From an uncultured Bacilli bacterium (GTDB lineage: Bacteria > Bacillota_I > Bacilli_A > ML615J-28 > CAG-313), in NCBI GenBank assembly GCA_949879765.1, contig CATLBQ010000001.1, positions 1 through 64,000 of the forward strand: DNA of 64,000 nucleotides, given 5' to 3'. The position numbers and the translations under genes were made by a program. Below, in pieces: positions 9,784 to 18,364 of the stretch. Positions within the stretch are counted from its first letter, which is position 1, and each line of letters opens with the position of its first letter. The notes below the pieces were generated by a model, which saw only the letters and a program-made list of their open reading frames with translations, was not told the origin of the DNA and ran no database searches.

Positions 9784-9936
9784 ATTTATATATACTTTAA
9801 ATCTCATAAATAGAATATGTGGACAATAGACTATACAATAGGGGGGAGGAAGCCATATAAGGATAAGTCATTAAAAATAATAATAGAATTATTTGGTGAT
9901 TATGTATATCTTCTAATAAGAAGATATATTATTTAG

Positions 9937-10428
9937 TTTAAGAAAAAGATTAGAATAGGTTTAGTTATAGGGATATTTTCACTTTTATTAGTTGGATGTC
10001 AATCAAATAAAATTAAGTTTAGCGTTAATGAAGTAGATTCTAGTGCAATTGTTGCACCAAATGAAGAGGATATTCCGAACTTATTAAAAGATAACCAGAA
10101 TTTGATTATCTATAAAAGTGTTAATCAATTGGAAGAGAGTTTTAATAAAAAAGAATTAAGTTTTGGCAATCAAGATATTAAAAATAAATATAATCAAGAT
10201 TATTTTAAAAATAAAGCATTAGTAATATTTTATAATGTTGATTCAAGAAGTGGATTTGAATATAAATTTAAATCATTAGTAATTGATAATGATAAATTGG
10301 TTTTAAATATTACCGTTGATGAGGGTAATGAAGGTGCCACTATATTGAGTCCAAGATTATTTTTTATAGAAATTAATCAAGATTTAGTCAAGGACTATGA
10401 TAAAATTGAGTATAAATTGGTTAGCTAA
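9937..10428 (+). pseudogene. Lipoprotein paralogue without a recognisable start codon
   Basis: The frame from 9937 reads xKKKIRIGLVIGIFSLLLVGC, a textbook lipoprotein signal with lipobox LVGC, and stays open to 10428 (163 residues). The expected start position is TTT, directly after an in-frame TAG. The only internal alternatives before the lipobox are ATT (9949) and ATA (9955 and later); the first ATG-type start (10102) would remove the signal. The C-terminal half is homologous to the lipoprotein at 4890-5420. Upstream, 9850-9933 is an in-frame fragment (KDKSLKIIIELFGDYVYLLI) after a GGGGGGAGG site but without a start. It is probably a recently silenced duplicate, or translated weakly from a non-standard start. 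Confidence 0.65.
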
Positions 10429-10523
10429 GATAGAGTAAGATATTTTTAGTGAGTTATGTTGAAGAAGAAAATTACGAGAAAATTAATTGTTAGTCCATAA
10501 AGTCTTTGACAACAAGCCACCTT

Positions 10524-10555
10524 AAAAGTTTCAAAATTTGTTTTGAAACTTTTTT
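10524..10555 (+). terminator. Rho-independent terminator
   Basis: AAAAGTTTCAAAA pairs perfectly with TTTTGAAACTTTT around a 4-base loop, followed by Ts. It closes the lipoprotein unit. Confidence 0.85.
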
Positions 10556-10819
10556 AATTGTTAGTGGATAAAAATATTCTACCATTGTGATATTATTAAA
10601 TATATTGGTAAGTAAAAATATAAATGAAAAATTTTGCTCTAAGTAATAGCTATAGAATGGGTATAATCAAAATAGAAATATCTATTGTTAAAGATGATAA
10701 AAACATCGTTATAAAGTATATAATACATAGGGATGGGGCATGTTGATTGAATTGGCTAGAAAAATAGACCATAGGTATGTGCTATAGTCGTTAAATATGG
10801 GAGTAGAGGGAGAAAAATT
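10556..10819. other. Non-coding upstream region of the Gp37/Gp68-family gene
   Basis: No ORF or clear RNA structure. Promoter-like pieces occur (TTGTTA at about 10686 with TTATAA about 18 bases later; TATAGT at about 10784), but none is compelling. The start at 10820 is preceded by GAGGGAG. Confidence 0.4.
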
Positions 10820-11707
10820 ATGCACGATATATGGAATCCTTGGCATGGTTGCAAGCGAAAAAGTGAAGGATGTGAGCATTGCTATATGATGTATTTGGAT
10901 CAAGTACATGGAACAGGTGATGGAACTACGATTTATCAGACTAAGTCCTATGCTTATCCTTTGTCAAGAAAAAAAGATGGCACATATAAGATTCATTCAG
11001 GTGAAGTGATACGGGTTTGTATGAATTCTGATTTTTTTATTGAAGAAGCAGATATATGGAGAAGCGATGTATGGAAAATGATTCGGATTCGTAGCGATGT
11101 AATTTTTGTACTCATTACGAAAAGGCCAGAGCGCATCCTTTCTTGCCTTCCAATGGATTGGAAAGATGGATATGAAAATGTGTTATTGTATGTAACTTGT
11201 GAGACGCAAAAACGGATAGATGAAAGACTTCCTATTTTGGAAAAATTGCCATTTCAACATAAAGGAATTATGCTTGCACCACTACTAGAAGAGGTAAATA
11301 TTGCTCAGTATTTAAGGAAAAATTCGATTGATAAAGTAGTGTGTGGTGGTGAAAATTATGGGGGAAATCGAATTTGTCATTATGACTGGGTAGCCAATTT
11401 ATCTGCGCAATGTAAAGAGGCAGATACTGATTTTATTTTTATTGAAACGGGTACCTATTTCATGAAAAATCATCATTTATATCAGATTAAAAGCAAGATT
11501 CAGCAGTCAAAAATGGCCTATCAATCGGGACTGTCATATCAGGGGCATCCGACCCATTATCATTTGTATGATCGATTTGGTCAGCCTATTTTGAGAGAAA
11601 TGATGCATATCCCTCAATACACGAGCATAAATTGTGATGAATGCGGGAGTAGACCCATTTGTAATGGTTGTTCAAAGTGTGGCAAATGTCAGCAAAAAGA
11701 AGAATAA
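10820..11707 (+). CDS. Phage Gp37/Gp68 family protein (DUF5131), radical-SAM-like
   Basis: A 295-residue protein opening with the family signature WNPWHGC followed by a spaced Cys pair (C-x6-C-x2-CY). Family knowledge: Gp37/Gp68 proteins (DUF5131) occur in phages and bacteria and are thought to be radical-SAM-like, binding an iron-sulphur cluster; their reaction is unknown. Other features are TKRPERI, a Gly-rich CGGENYGG segment, and a C-terminal cluster of six Cys (CDECGSRPICNGCSKCGKC, about 272-290) that could bind zinc or a second cluster. No three-Cys-motif partner gene, common beside relatives, is present. It is monocistronic, with a hairpin after the stop. Confidence 0.75.
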   Translation: MHDIWNPWHGCKRKSEGCEHCYMMYLDQVHGTGDGTTIYQTKSYAYPLSRKKDGTYKIHSGEVIRVCMNSDFFIEEADIWRSDVWKMIRIRSDVIFVLITKRPERILSCLPMDWKDGYENVLLYVTCETQKRIDERLPILEKLPFQHKGIMLAPLLEEVNIAQYLRKNSIDKVVCGGENYGGNRICHYDWVANLSAQCKEADTDFIFIETGTYFMKNHHLYQIKSKIQQSKMAYQSGLSYQGHPTHYHLYDRFGQPILREMMHIPQYTSINCDECGSRPICNGCSKCGKCQQKEE

Positions 11708-11708
11708 A

Positions 11709-11731
11709 AGCAAATCTACAACAGATTTGCT
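11709..11731. terminator. Hairpin between the Gp37/Gp68-family gene and marR
   Basis: AGCAAATCT pairs perfectly with AGATTTGCT. On the plus strand it is followed by A residues, on the minus strand by TTTTATT, so it resembles a terminator better on the minus strand, where no gene lies. It may still act as an mRNA 3' stabiliser. Confidence 0.4.
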
Positions 11732-11741
11732 AAAAAAATGG

Positions 11742-11768
11742 TATACTATATATTAGTTTTAAAACTAA
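11742..11768 (+). promoter_or_regulatory. marR-ABC promoter with a palindromic operator
   Basis: A TGGTATACT extended -10 (hexamer 11742-11747) is followed immediately by the perfect 16-bp palindrome TTAGTTTTAAAACTAA (11753-11768), which covers the expected transcription start. MarR proteins bind such palindromes, so autorepression of the marR-ABC-ABC operon is likely. Confidence 0.65.
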
Positions 11769-11785
11769 CTAATTAGGAGAATGAT

Positions 11786-12220
11786 ATGAGCAATAATATA
11801 GAAATGATACCTTATGGTGCACAAATTGCACAACTTGAAAAAATGTTTCGGAATATGATGAAATCAATTTGCGCGAAGCAGGGAATCAATTATACCTATT
11901 TTAAAATTATTAAACCGCTAGCTAGGCATAAAGAAGGAATTATTCAAAAAGAAATTGTAGAAAATGCGAATATTAAACCTTCTACAGTTAGTCTTACTTT
12001 ACGCAATATGGAATTAGAAGGTTACATTCAAAGGGAATTGTGTGAGAGTGATAATCGTAAAGTGATTGTAAAAATTACACCGCTCGGAGAGGCATTGGAT
12101 AGAAAAATCAAATCTTGTTTTGAAACTGCAGAAACAATTATGATTCAAGGTATTGAACAAGCAGATTTAGAAACTTTTTCAGCAATTCTATCTAAAATGA
12201 AATCAAATTTAGAATCATAG
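11786..12220 (+). CDS. MarR family transcriptional regulator
   Basis: 144 residues with the MarR winged helix: recognition region IKPSTVSLTLRNMELEGYIQRE followed by the wing (ESDNRKVIVKITPLG). The ATG follows TTAGGAGAATGAT. It lies 15 bases before the first ABC exporter gene, and a palindrome sits over its promoter. The inference is a repressor that senses a drug or metabolite and controls the adjacent exporter. Confidence 0.9.
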   Translation: MSNNIEMIPYGAQIAQLEKMFRNMMKSICAKQGINYTYFKIIKPLARHKEGIIQKEIVENANIKPSTVSLTLRNMELEGYIQRELCESDNRKVIVKITPLGEALDRKIKSCFETAETIMIQGIEQADLETFSAILSKMKSNLES

Positions 12221-12235
12221 AAGGAGAGAAGCAAT

Positions 12236-14011
12236 ATGTTAAAATTACTACGATACTTAAAAAAATATTGGCATTTTGCCTTGTTGGCGCCCATATTCAT
12301 GATATTTGAAGTGTTGATGGATATGGCTATTACCGATTATATGGGGAAGATGATTGACACCGTCAATTCATTTGAACCTGGGATTGATACAAATATCTTT
12401 ATTCAAACCATTTTGAAATATGGTGGAATGATGTTAGGGCTAGTTATCATTGGGGTCATCAGTGGTATTATGAGTGGTGTTTTTGCCAATTTGGCCAGTC
12501 AAAATTTTGCGAATGATTTGCGAAAAGATTTGTTTGAAAAAATCATGCATTTATCTTTTCAACAAACGGATGAGTTTTCAACGGGTTCGCTAGTTACAAG
12601 GGTAACCAATGACGTCACCGCAGTTCAGATGATGATTGCTCAAGCCATCCGAATGTTTGTGAGGGCCTTTGGTATGTTTGTATTGGGAATTGTATTCACG
12701 CTTTTGATTAGTTATCAATTCATGATTGTTTTGGCTATAGCATTGCCACTTGAATTGGTTCTGATGCTTTTCTTTATGAAAAAAGCATTCCCTATGTTTT
12801 CGGTTGTTCAAGCAAAATTGGATAAAGTGAATTCTGTTGTTCATGAAAATCTAAGTGGTGCAAGGGTTGTCAAGGCTTTTTCAAAGGAGAACTACGAGTA
12901 CAATCGTTTCGAACAAGCGAATTTGGATTTGACGAGTATTACGTTGAAAGTTAACAAAATTATGGCGGTAATTATGCCTTTATTTATGGTCATTGTTTAT
13001 GCGGCAACGATTGCCATTTATGTGCTAGGTGCGAGTAGCCAGGTCGTTGCATGGAATCAACAAATGACACCACACATCACGGTTGGGGATATGCAAAAGG
13101 CAGTTACCTATATCACGATGATTATGGGATCGATGTTGATGCTAGGAATGACGTTTGCCAATATGGCTAGAGCCTTTGCTTCAAGTAAGCGAATCAATGA
13201 AGTATTGTCAGCACCAGATAGGATTATTGATGGAAATATAGACATAACAGATGAAAAAGAAGAAGGGACAATTGAGTTTCAACATGTCAGCTTTACTTAT
13301 CCAGGTGCAAATGCTCCTGTATTAGAAGATATCAATTTAAAAATTAATAAGGGCGAAACTATCGCGATAGTAGGAGCAACAGGTGCAGGAAAATCCTCAC
13401 TAGTCAATTTGATTACACGATTTTATGATGTAACAGAAGGAACGATATTAGTAGATGGAGTAGACATTCGTGATTTCAAAGTCAAGGCATTGCGAGACCG
13501 GATTGCGATTGTCCTACAAAAGGCTGAATTATTTGCGGGGAGCATCAAAGAAAATATCCAGTGGGGAAATCCTAATGCTACTGATATAGAAGTGGAAAGG
13601 GCTGCGCAGATTGCTCAAGCAGATGATTTCATTTTGTCGAAGGCACAAGGATATGATGAATATGTCGAAGAAAAAGGAACCTCACTTTCAGGGGGTCAAA
13701 AACAGCGGATTTCTATCGCAAGAGCAATTGTTAAGCACCCTGAAATCCTCATTTTCGATGATTCAACAAGTGCACTAGACTTGGTAACAGAAGCCAAATT
13801 ATATCAAGCGATGCGTATGCATATTGCGGATACAACCAAAATAGTAGTTGCACAGCGCATTGCTACGGCTAAAAATGCCGATAAGATAGTGGTATTAGAT
13901 GGCGGAACTATTGTCGCATTTGATACCCATGAGCATCTGTTAGCCCATTGCGAAATTTATCAAGACATTTATAATTCTCAACTCAAGAAAGAAGGTGACA
14001 TCAATGGCTAA
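12236..14011 (+). CDS. ABC exporter subunit with degenerate Walker B (heterodimer partner 1)
   Basis: 591 residues: an N-terminal six-helix exporter domain (about 1-310) and a C-terminal ATPase domain. Walker A is GATGAGKSS and the signature is a canonical LSGGQ. Walker B reads ILIFDDSTSALD, so Asp509 replaces the catalytic Glu. That substitution is known from the non-hydrolysing site of heterodimeric exporters such as LmrCD, BmrCD and TM287/288. The next gene overlaps by 8 bases and carries the complementary features, so the two proteins almost certainly form one multidrug-type exporter under the upstream MarR regulator. Confidence 0.93.
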   Translation: MLKLLRYLKKYWHFALLAPIFMIFEVLMDMAITDYMGKMIDTVNSFEPGIDTNIFIQTILKYGGMMLGLVIIGVISGIMSGVFANLASQNFANDLRKDLFEKIMHLSFQQTDEFSTGSLVTRVTNDVTAVQMMIAQAIRMFVRAFGMFVLGIVFTLLISYQFMIVLAIALPLELVLMLFFMKKAFPMFSVVQAKLDKVNSVVHENLSGARVVKAFSKENYEYNRFEQANLDLTSITLKVNKIMAVIMPLFMVIVYAATIAIYVLGASSQVVAWNQQMTPHITVGDMQKAVTYITMIMGSMLMLGMTFANMARAFASSKRINEVLSAPDRIIDGNIDITDEKEEGTIEFQHVSFTYPGANAPVLEDINLKINKGETIAIVGATGAGKSSLVNLITRFYDVTEGTILVDGVDIRDFKVKALRDRIAIVLQKAELFAGSIKENIQWGNPNATDIEVERAAQIAQADDFILSKAQGYDEYVEEKGTSLSGGQKQRISIARAIVKHPEILIFDDSTSALDLVTEAKLYQAMRMHIADTTKIVVAQRIATAKNADKIVVLDGGTIVAFDTHEHLLAHCEIYQDIYNSQLKKEGDING

Positions 14012-15884
14012 TCCACATCCATCACGCAGAATGAATGGAAAACCAGGGGCCGGACCAGGTGGAAGATTTATGCAAACCACTGAAAAACCCCAAAATACCA
14101 AAAAAGTATTGTCGCGTTTGATTCAATATATCAGTAGTTTTAAATCTCTTTTTATTGTTTTATTGGTAGTGATTGTCATTCTAACGCTTTCAACACTGTC
14201 TTCTAATATTGTCGTTAAAAAGATTATAGAAACACTGGGTAAATATAGTTTAGAGACCAAGCAATGGATTTTAGCTCCTGATTTTCATCAGTTTATTTTA
14301 TTTGTAGGCATACTTGCTGGATTATATGTGATTCATTGTCTTTGCCAATACTTTTCAACGCTCATAGGGGCATATTTGGCAATCAAAACAACAAGAAAGT
14401 TAAGAAATGACTTGTTTTCTACTATGGTTCGCTTGCCGATTGGATATACAGATACGCATGCGCATGGGGATCTAATGTCAAGAATGACCAATGATGTGGA
14501 TAATATTTCCAATACCGTATCTAGTACAATTGGCTCTTTGATATCCGGTATTTTAACTATTTTAGGTTGCTTAGGTATGATGATTTATTATTCACCTTTA
14601 TTGACACTTGTTTCTCTTTCCTCTTTGGTTTTGACTTTAATTGTCACCGGGGCAATGAGTAAAATGATGAAACCATTATTTAAAAAACAACAAGAGTTAT
14701 TGGGAAATTTAAATACCCAAACAGAAGAAATGGTTTCTGGAATTAAAACAGTAACAGCATATAATCATCAATCGATAGCCATGCAAGATTTTAATCAATA
14801 TAGTGATACCTATTGCAAAGTCGGGTTAAAAGCCCAAATTATTTCCGGTTCAATGGGACCTATGATGAACTTCATTGGTAATTTTGGCTATTTTCTTGTC
14901 TGCTTTTGTGGTGCATTATTTGCGGTAAAAGGTATTGGAAAAACCTTGTGGGGTGCACCATTAGATGTATCTATTATTGTTTTATTTCTCACAACAAGCA
15001 AACAGTTTACTCGACCTATCAATGAAATTGCTCAGCTGTATTCACAAATATTAACAGCTTTATCAGGCGCAGAGCGTGTGTTTGAAGTCTTAGATGAGGA
15101 CACTGAAGACTTTAGTGGTGAAGTATCGCTAAATATGAATCATATTAAGGGCAATATTGATTTCGAACACGTGGCCTTCGGTTATGTAAAAGAAAAACCT
15201 GTACTAAAAGATTTTACAGTGGATGTATATAGTGGGCATAAAATTGCCCTTGTTGGAGCAACAGGTAGTGGAAAGACGACAATCGTAAATTTGCTAATGC
15301 GATTTTATGATATAGATAAGGGGACGATTCGGATTGATGGTATAGATATTGCCAAAATTTCCAAGAAAGAACTTCGAGATAATATTGCCATTGTTCTTCA
15401 AGATGCAGTACTATTTGAAGATACCATTGAAAATAATGTAAAATACGGAAAAGAGAATGCCACTGCGGAAGAAGTGATGCGAGCAATTGAAATGGCCAAT
15501 TGTGCTAAATTTATTAAACGTTTACCAGAACAAGAAAAAACGATGCTATCAGAGGGTGGAACGAATCTTTCCCAAGGACAGCGTCAATTGTTGACCATTG
15601 CAAGAGCAATTCTTGCTGATCCTAAAATTTTAATTTTAGATGAGGCAACTTCAAGTGTTGATACAAGAACAGAGAAGAAGATTCAAGATGCTATGGTTAA
15701 ATTGATGGAAAATCGAACTTCAATTATTATTGCCCATCGCTTGTCTACCATTCAAGATGCGGATTTAATTGTTGTACTAGATCAAGGCGTTGTAGTGGAG
15801 ATGGGAAATCATCAAGAATTGATTCAACACCAAGGTGTATACCATCGTTTGTATCAAACACAATTTTCGGGTTTAAATACATAA
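14004..15884 (+). CDS. ABC exporter subunit with catalytic Walker B (heterodimer partner 2)
   Basis: Start chosen at ATG 14004, 5-6 bases after GAAGGTG; a GTG at 13995 is inside that site. 626 residues. A Pro/Gly-rich N-terminal tail (PHPSRRMNGKPGAGPGGRF) precedes the six-helix domain. The ATPase domain has Walker A GATGSGKTT, a degenerate signature LSQGQ and a canonical Walker B ILILDEATSSVD with Glu547. Combined with the partner's Asp509 and LSGGQ, this gives one intact and one degenerate ATP site, the hallmark of heterodimeric exporters. A terminator follows. Confidence 0.93.
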   Translation: MANPHPSRRMNGKPGAGPGGRFMQTTEKPQNTKKVLSRLIQYISSFKSLFIVLLVVIVILTLSTLSSNIVVKKIIETLGKYSLETKQWILAPDFHQFILFVGILAGLYVIHCLCQYFSTLIGAYLAIKTTRKLRNDLFSTMVRLPIGYTDTHAHGDLMSRMTNDVDNISNTVSSTIGSLISGILTILGCLGMMIYYSPLLTLVSLSSLVLTLIVTGAMSKMMKPLFKKQQELLGNLNTQTEEMVSGIKTVTAYNHQSIAMQDFNQYSDTYCKVGLKAQIISGSMGPMMNFIGNFGYFLVCFCGALFAVKGIGKTLWGAPLDVSIIVLFLTTSKQFTRPINEIAQLYSQILTALSGAERVFEVLDEDTEDFSGEVSLNMNHIKGNIDFEHVAFGYVKEKPVLKDFTVDVYSGHKIALVGATGSGKTTIVNLLMRFYDIDKGTIRIDGIDIAKISKKELRDNIAIVLQDAVLFEDTIENNVKYGKENATAEEVMRAIEMANCAKFIKRLPEQEKTMLSEGGTNLSQGQRQLLTIARAILADPKILILDEATSSVDTRTEKKIQDAMVKLMENRTSIIIAHRLSTIQDADLIVVLDQGVVVEMGNHQELIQHQGVYHRLYQTQFSGLNT

Positions 15885-15889
15885 GAACA

Positions 15890-15941
15890 TACACACATTA
15901 GATCAAGAGGAACACTCTAGATACTAATGTGTGTTTTATTA
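15890..15941 (+). terminator. Terminator of the marR-ABC operon
   Basis: ACACACATTAG pairs with CTAATGTGTGT, with an inner AGAG/CTCT stem, followed by TTTATTATT. Confidence 0.8.
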
Positions 15942-16064
15942 TTCATTTTATTCATGTACATCCACAAAATGATTGTAATAGCAAAAGAAATGTATGCAAT
16001 GAAATAACAATTGCATTCATAAAAAATGATGAATCGACCATAATAAAAAGAAAAGGCATTTTTT

Positions 16065-17477
16065 ATGAAGGATAAATCATTTTTAATATTAAAAGATAAA
16101 AAGATTATTAAAGGAATTTTGATTTTGGCACTACCCATTATGGTGAGTAATATACTGAAGTCTGTTCACGATATGGTTGATATGTATTTTATTGGACACA
16201 TAAATGAAAGTCAAGAAGTGATTCAAGCACAAGTTTCCGCAATTACGTTAACGGGTCCCATTTTGCAAATTTGTCAAGCATTAGCACTAGGATTAATGAT
16301 CGCAGGAACAGCGATCATAAGTCAATACTTAGGAGCCAAAGAAGTTGAAAAGGCCAAAAATGTGAGTGGACAATTATTCATTCTATCGGTGACTATTGGC
16401 ATTTTTTTTAATGGGATACTATATGTTTTGGCACCATTCATTTTAAAATGGATGGGCGCCAATCCAGATACCGCTTTATATCAATATGCAGTACAATATG
16501 TACAATATCGCTCTTTTGAATTAACGGGTCTATTTCTTTTTTATGCTTATCAGGCAACTCGGCAATCGACAGGTGATACCCTTACACCTGTTTTGCTCAA
16601 TATGATATCTGTTGTTATCAATATTATATTAACAGGAATCTTTCTTCTTCGTTTGCACATGCAAATCAATGGTGCAGCACTGGCCACTGTGATTGGAAAT
16701 GTATTGATTATGCCTTTTTGCATCATATTGATGATTCGCAGAAAGCATAATCCGATTGCCCTTCAAATCAAGGATTTAAGACTAAATGTTGCCCATATGG
16801 GGCAATTGTTTCGGGTGGGGTTGCCAGCTGCGCTATCTCAGGCATTTACTTCCTTAGGATTTCTACTCATCAATAGCTTCATTATCGGTTTTCCTACGCA
16901 TATTGTGTATGCCATAGGAATCGGAAACCGGATTAATGCATTGCTTTTATTTCCAACTATGTCGATTGGTAGTGTGCTAGCGACTTTTATAGGCCAAAAT
17001 ATTGGTGCTTTGCAAGTGGAAAGGGCCAAGCAGAGTCTAAAATATGCAATGCTGATTACTCTAGTCATTTCAATAGGGGGAACAATCCTTCTTTTACTAG
17101 CTAGAAAACCATTGGTACGCTTTTTTATCAATGCATCGACGCATCCTGAGGCCTTCCAGTTTTGTGTGTATTACTTATATTTTCTATTGATGACGTTGCC
17201 ACTGATGGGAATTTTCCAAGTATGGACAGGATGTTTTCAAGGAGCAGGAAAGACTGGATATAGTTTATTACTTGCGACAATGCGTCTTTGGGTATTTCGC
17301 TTGCCTTTAATTTGGTTGATGATGCGTATATTCAAAATGGGGCCACCAAGCGTCTACTATGCCATGATGATTAGTAATTTTGGGGCAGTTATTTTAGGTA
17401 CGTTTTTATATGGATTTATTGATTTTCAACCCAATAATGAAAAGAGGTATTCGCTTTTCAAACAAGTAAAAGTATGA
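16065..17477 (+). CDS. MATE family efflux transporter
   Basis: 470 residues with about 12 membrane helices and the MATE opening (ALPIMVSNILKSVHDMVDMYFIGH). The family exports cationic drugs and metabolites in exchange for Na+ or H+ at the inner membrane. The ATG at 16065 has only a weak AAAAGG upstream. It lies alone between the ABC exporter terminator and trmL; its stop overlaps the trmL promoter. A second, unrelated MATE gene lies on the minus strand at 50295-51725. Confidence 0.9.
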   Translation: MKDKSFLILKDKKIIKGILILALPIMVSNILKSVHDMVDMYFIGHINESQEVIQAQVSAITLTGPILQICQALALGLMIAGTAIISQYLGAKEVEKAKNVSGQLFILSVTIGIFFNGILYVLAPFILKWMGANPDTALYQYAVQYVQYRSFELTGLFLFYAYQATRQSTGDTLTPVLLNMISVVINIILTGIFLLRLHMQINGAALATVIGNVLIMPFCIILMIRRKHNPIALQIKDLRLNVAHMGQLFRVGLPAALSQAFTSLGFLLINSFIIGFPTHIVYAIGIGNRINALLLFPTMSIGSVLATFIGQNIGALQVERAKQSLKYAMLITLVISIGGTILLLLARKPLVRFFINASTHPEAFQFCVYYLYFLLMTLPLMGIFQVWTGCFQGAGKTGYSLLLATMRLWVFRLPLIWLMMRIFKMGPPSVYYAMMISNFGAVILGTFLYGFIDFQPNNEKRYSLFKQVKV

Positions 17478-17483
17478 TATAAT
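17478..17483 (+). promoter_or_regulatory. -10 element before trmL
   Basis: TATAAT immediately after the MATE stop codon, preceded by TGA (extended -10 TGATATAAT). The -35 (TTTTCA, 17 bases upstream) is weak. Confidence 0.45.
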
Positions 17484-17524
17484 AAGGACTGCATAAGAAG
17501 TATTATCAAAGAAAAGAGGAGCGT

Positions 17525-18043
17525 ATGGCCAAAAATAATATTGTTTTATATGAACCAGAAATACCACAAAATACAGGAAATATCATGAGGACATGTGCAG
17601 GAACAGATACGTTACTACATTTGATTCGACCATTGGGATTTCAACTAGATGAGGCAAGTTTAAAGCGTGCTGCAGTCAATTATTTACCCAATGTTGATTT
17701 TTTAGTGTATGACAATTGGGCGGATTTTTTGTCCAAAAATAAAGGGAAAATGTATTTTTTAACCCGATATGGTCAGCATAGTCCACATGAACTAAAACTC
17801 AATGATCCTGATGAAACATATTATTTTATCATCGGTAAAGAGTCGACAGGTATTCCTAAAACTATTCTTCGAGAGCATTTAGATGATTGTATTCGTTTAC
17901 CTATCAACGATAAAATTCGCTCTTTGAATGTGAGTAATGTGGCGGCAATAGTCATTTTTGAGGCACTGCGACAACAAGATTATAATCATTTATCGCGATA
18001 CGAACCTGAAACATTAAAGGGAAAAGATTGGCTATTAAAGTAA
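17525..18043 (+). CDS. trmL: tRNA (cytidine(34)-2'-O)-methyltransferase TrmL
   Basis: 172 residues of SPOUT-class methyltransferase. The opening NIVLYEPEIPQNTGNIMRTC and the SAM-knot motifs (FIIGKESTGIPK; RLPINDKIRSLNVSNVAAI) are characteristic of TrmL/CspR. The enzyme 2'-O-methylates the wobble nucleotide of certain tRNA-Leu. The ATG is preceded by AAGAGGAGCGT. Length matches the family. Confidence 0.93.
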   Translation: MAKNNIVLYEPEIPQNTGNIMRTCAGTDTLLHLIRPLGFQLDEASLKRAAVNYLPNVDFLVYDNWADFLSKNKGKMYFLTRYGQHSPHELKLNDPDETYYFIIGKESTGIPKTILREHLDDCIRLPINDKIRSLNVSNVAAIVIFEALRQQDYNHLSRYEPETLKGKDWLLK

Positions 18044-18092
18044 GGGTATGAGGTTTGAATTTTGAAGCACAATAAATTCAGGAGGAATGAGT

Positions 18093-18224
18093 ATGCAAAA
18101 AAATATGACCAAACCACAACATGCGTCCACAGAAAATGACGAATATTACTATAGACATCCTGAGATGTATCGGGCAGAATTAGAAGACGTCGTGATTGAA
18201 ACAGACGATGAAACTAGGAAATAA
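18093..18224 (+). CDS. Small acidic protein, 43 residues, unknown
   Basis: An ORF opening MQKNMTKPQHAST, continuing through NDEYYYRHPEMYRAELEDVV and ending in an acidic tail. The Shine-Dalgarno GGAGGA (18081-18086) is ideally spaced for ATG 18093; an in-frame ATG at 18087 is too close to it. It follows trmL by 49 bases and is closed by its own terminator, so it is probably the last gene of that unit. No family recognised; it has no membrane segment or signal peptide. Confidence 0.65.
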   Translation: MQKNMTKPQHASTENDEYYYRHPEMYRAELEDVVIETDDETRK

Positions 18225-18251
18225 TTGTTAAAACAAATTCCAAATGGAGAG

Positions 18252-18290
18252 GCAAAAAATGTCTCCCATCTGGGGTTTGCTTTTTTTTTC
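18252..18290 (+). terminator. Rho-independent terminator
   Basis: GCAAA...CTCCC pairs with GGGG...TTTGC around ATCT and is followed by a run of nine Ts. Confidence 0.75.
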
Positions 18291-18313
18291 AAAAGGAAAA
18301 AAGTATAGTTAAG

Positions 18314-18342
18314 TTGATTTTTTCTCTATTCTGTTGTATAAT
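18314..18342 (+). promoter_or_regulatory. Sigma-A type promoter of the lipoprotein-nusB-dxs-recN unit
   Basis: TTGATT (18314-18319), a 17-base spacer, TATAAT (18337-18342). It lies just after a terminator and before the RBS AAAAGGAGTG. Confidence 0.75.
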
Positions 18343-18364
18343 AAGCAAAAAAGGAGTGATAGAA

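Noticed and set aside
10820-11707. Defence system built on the Gp37/Gp68-family gene
   Set aside because: No partner gene of known defence pairs, nuclease, or other defence gene is adjacent; the neighbours are an exporter operon and a decaying lipoprotein.
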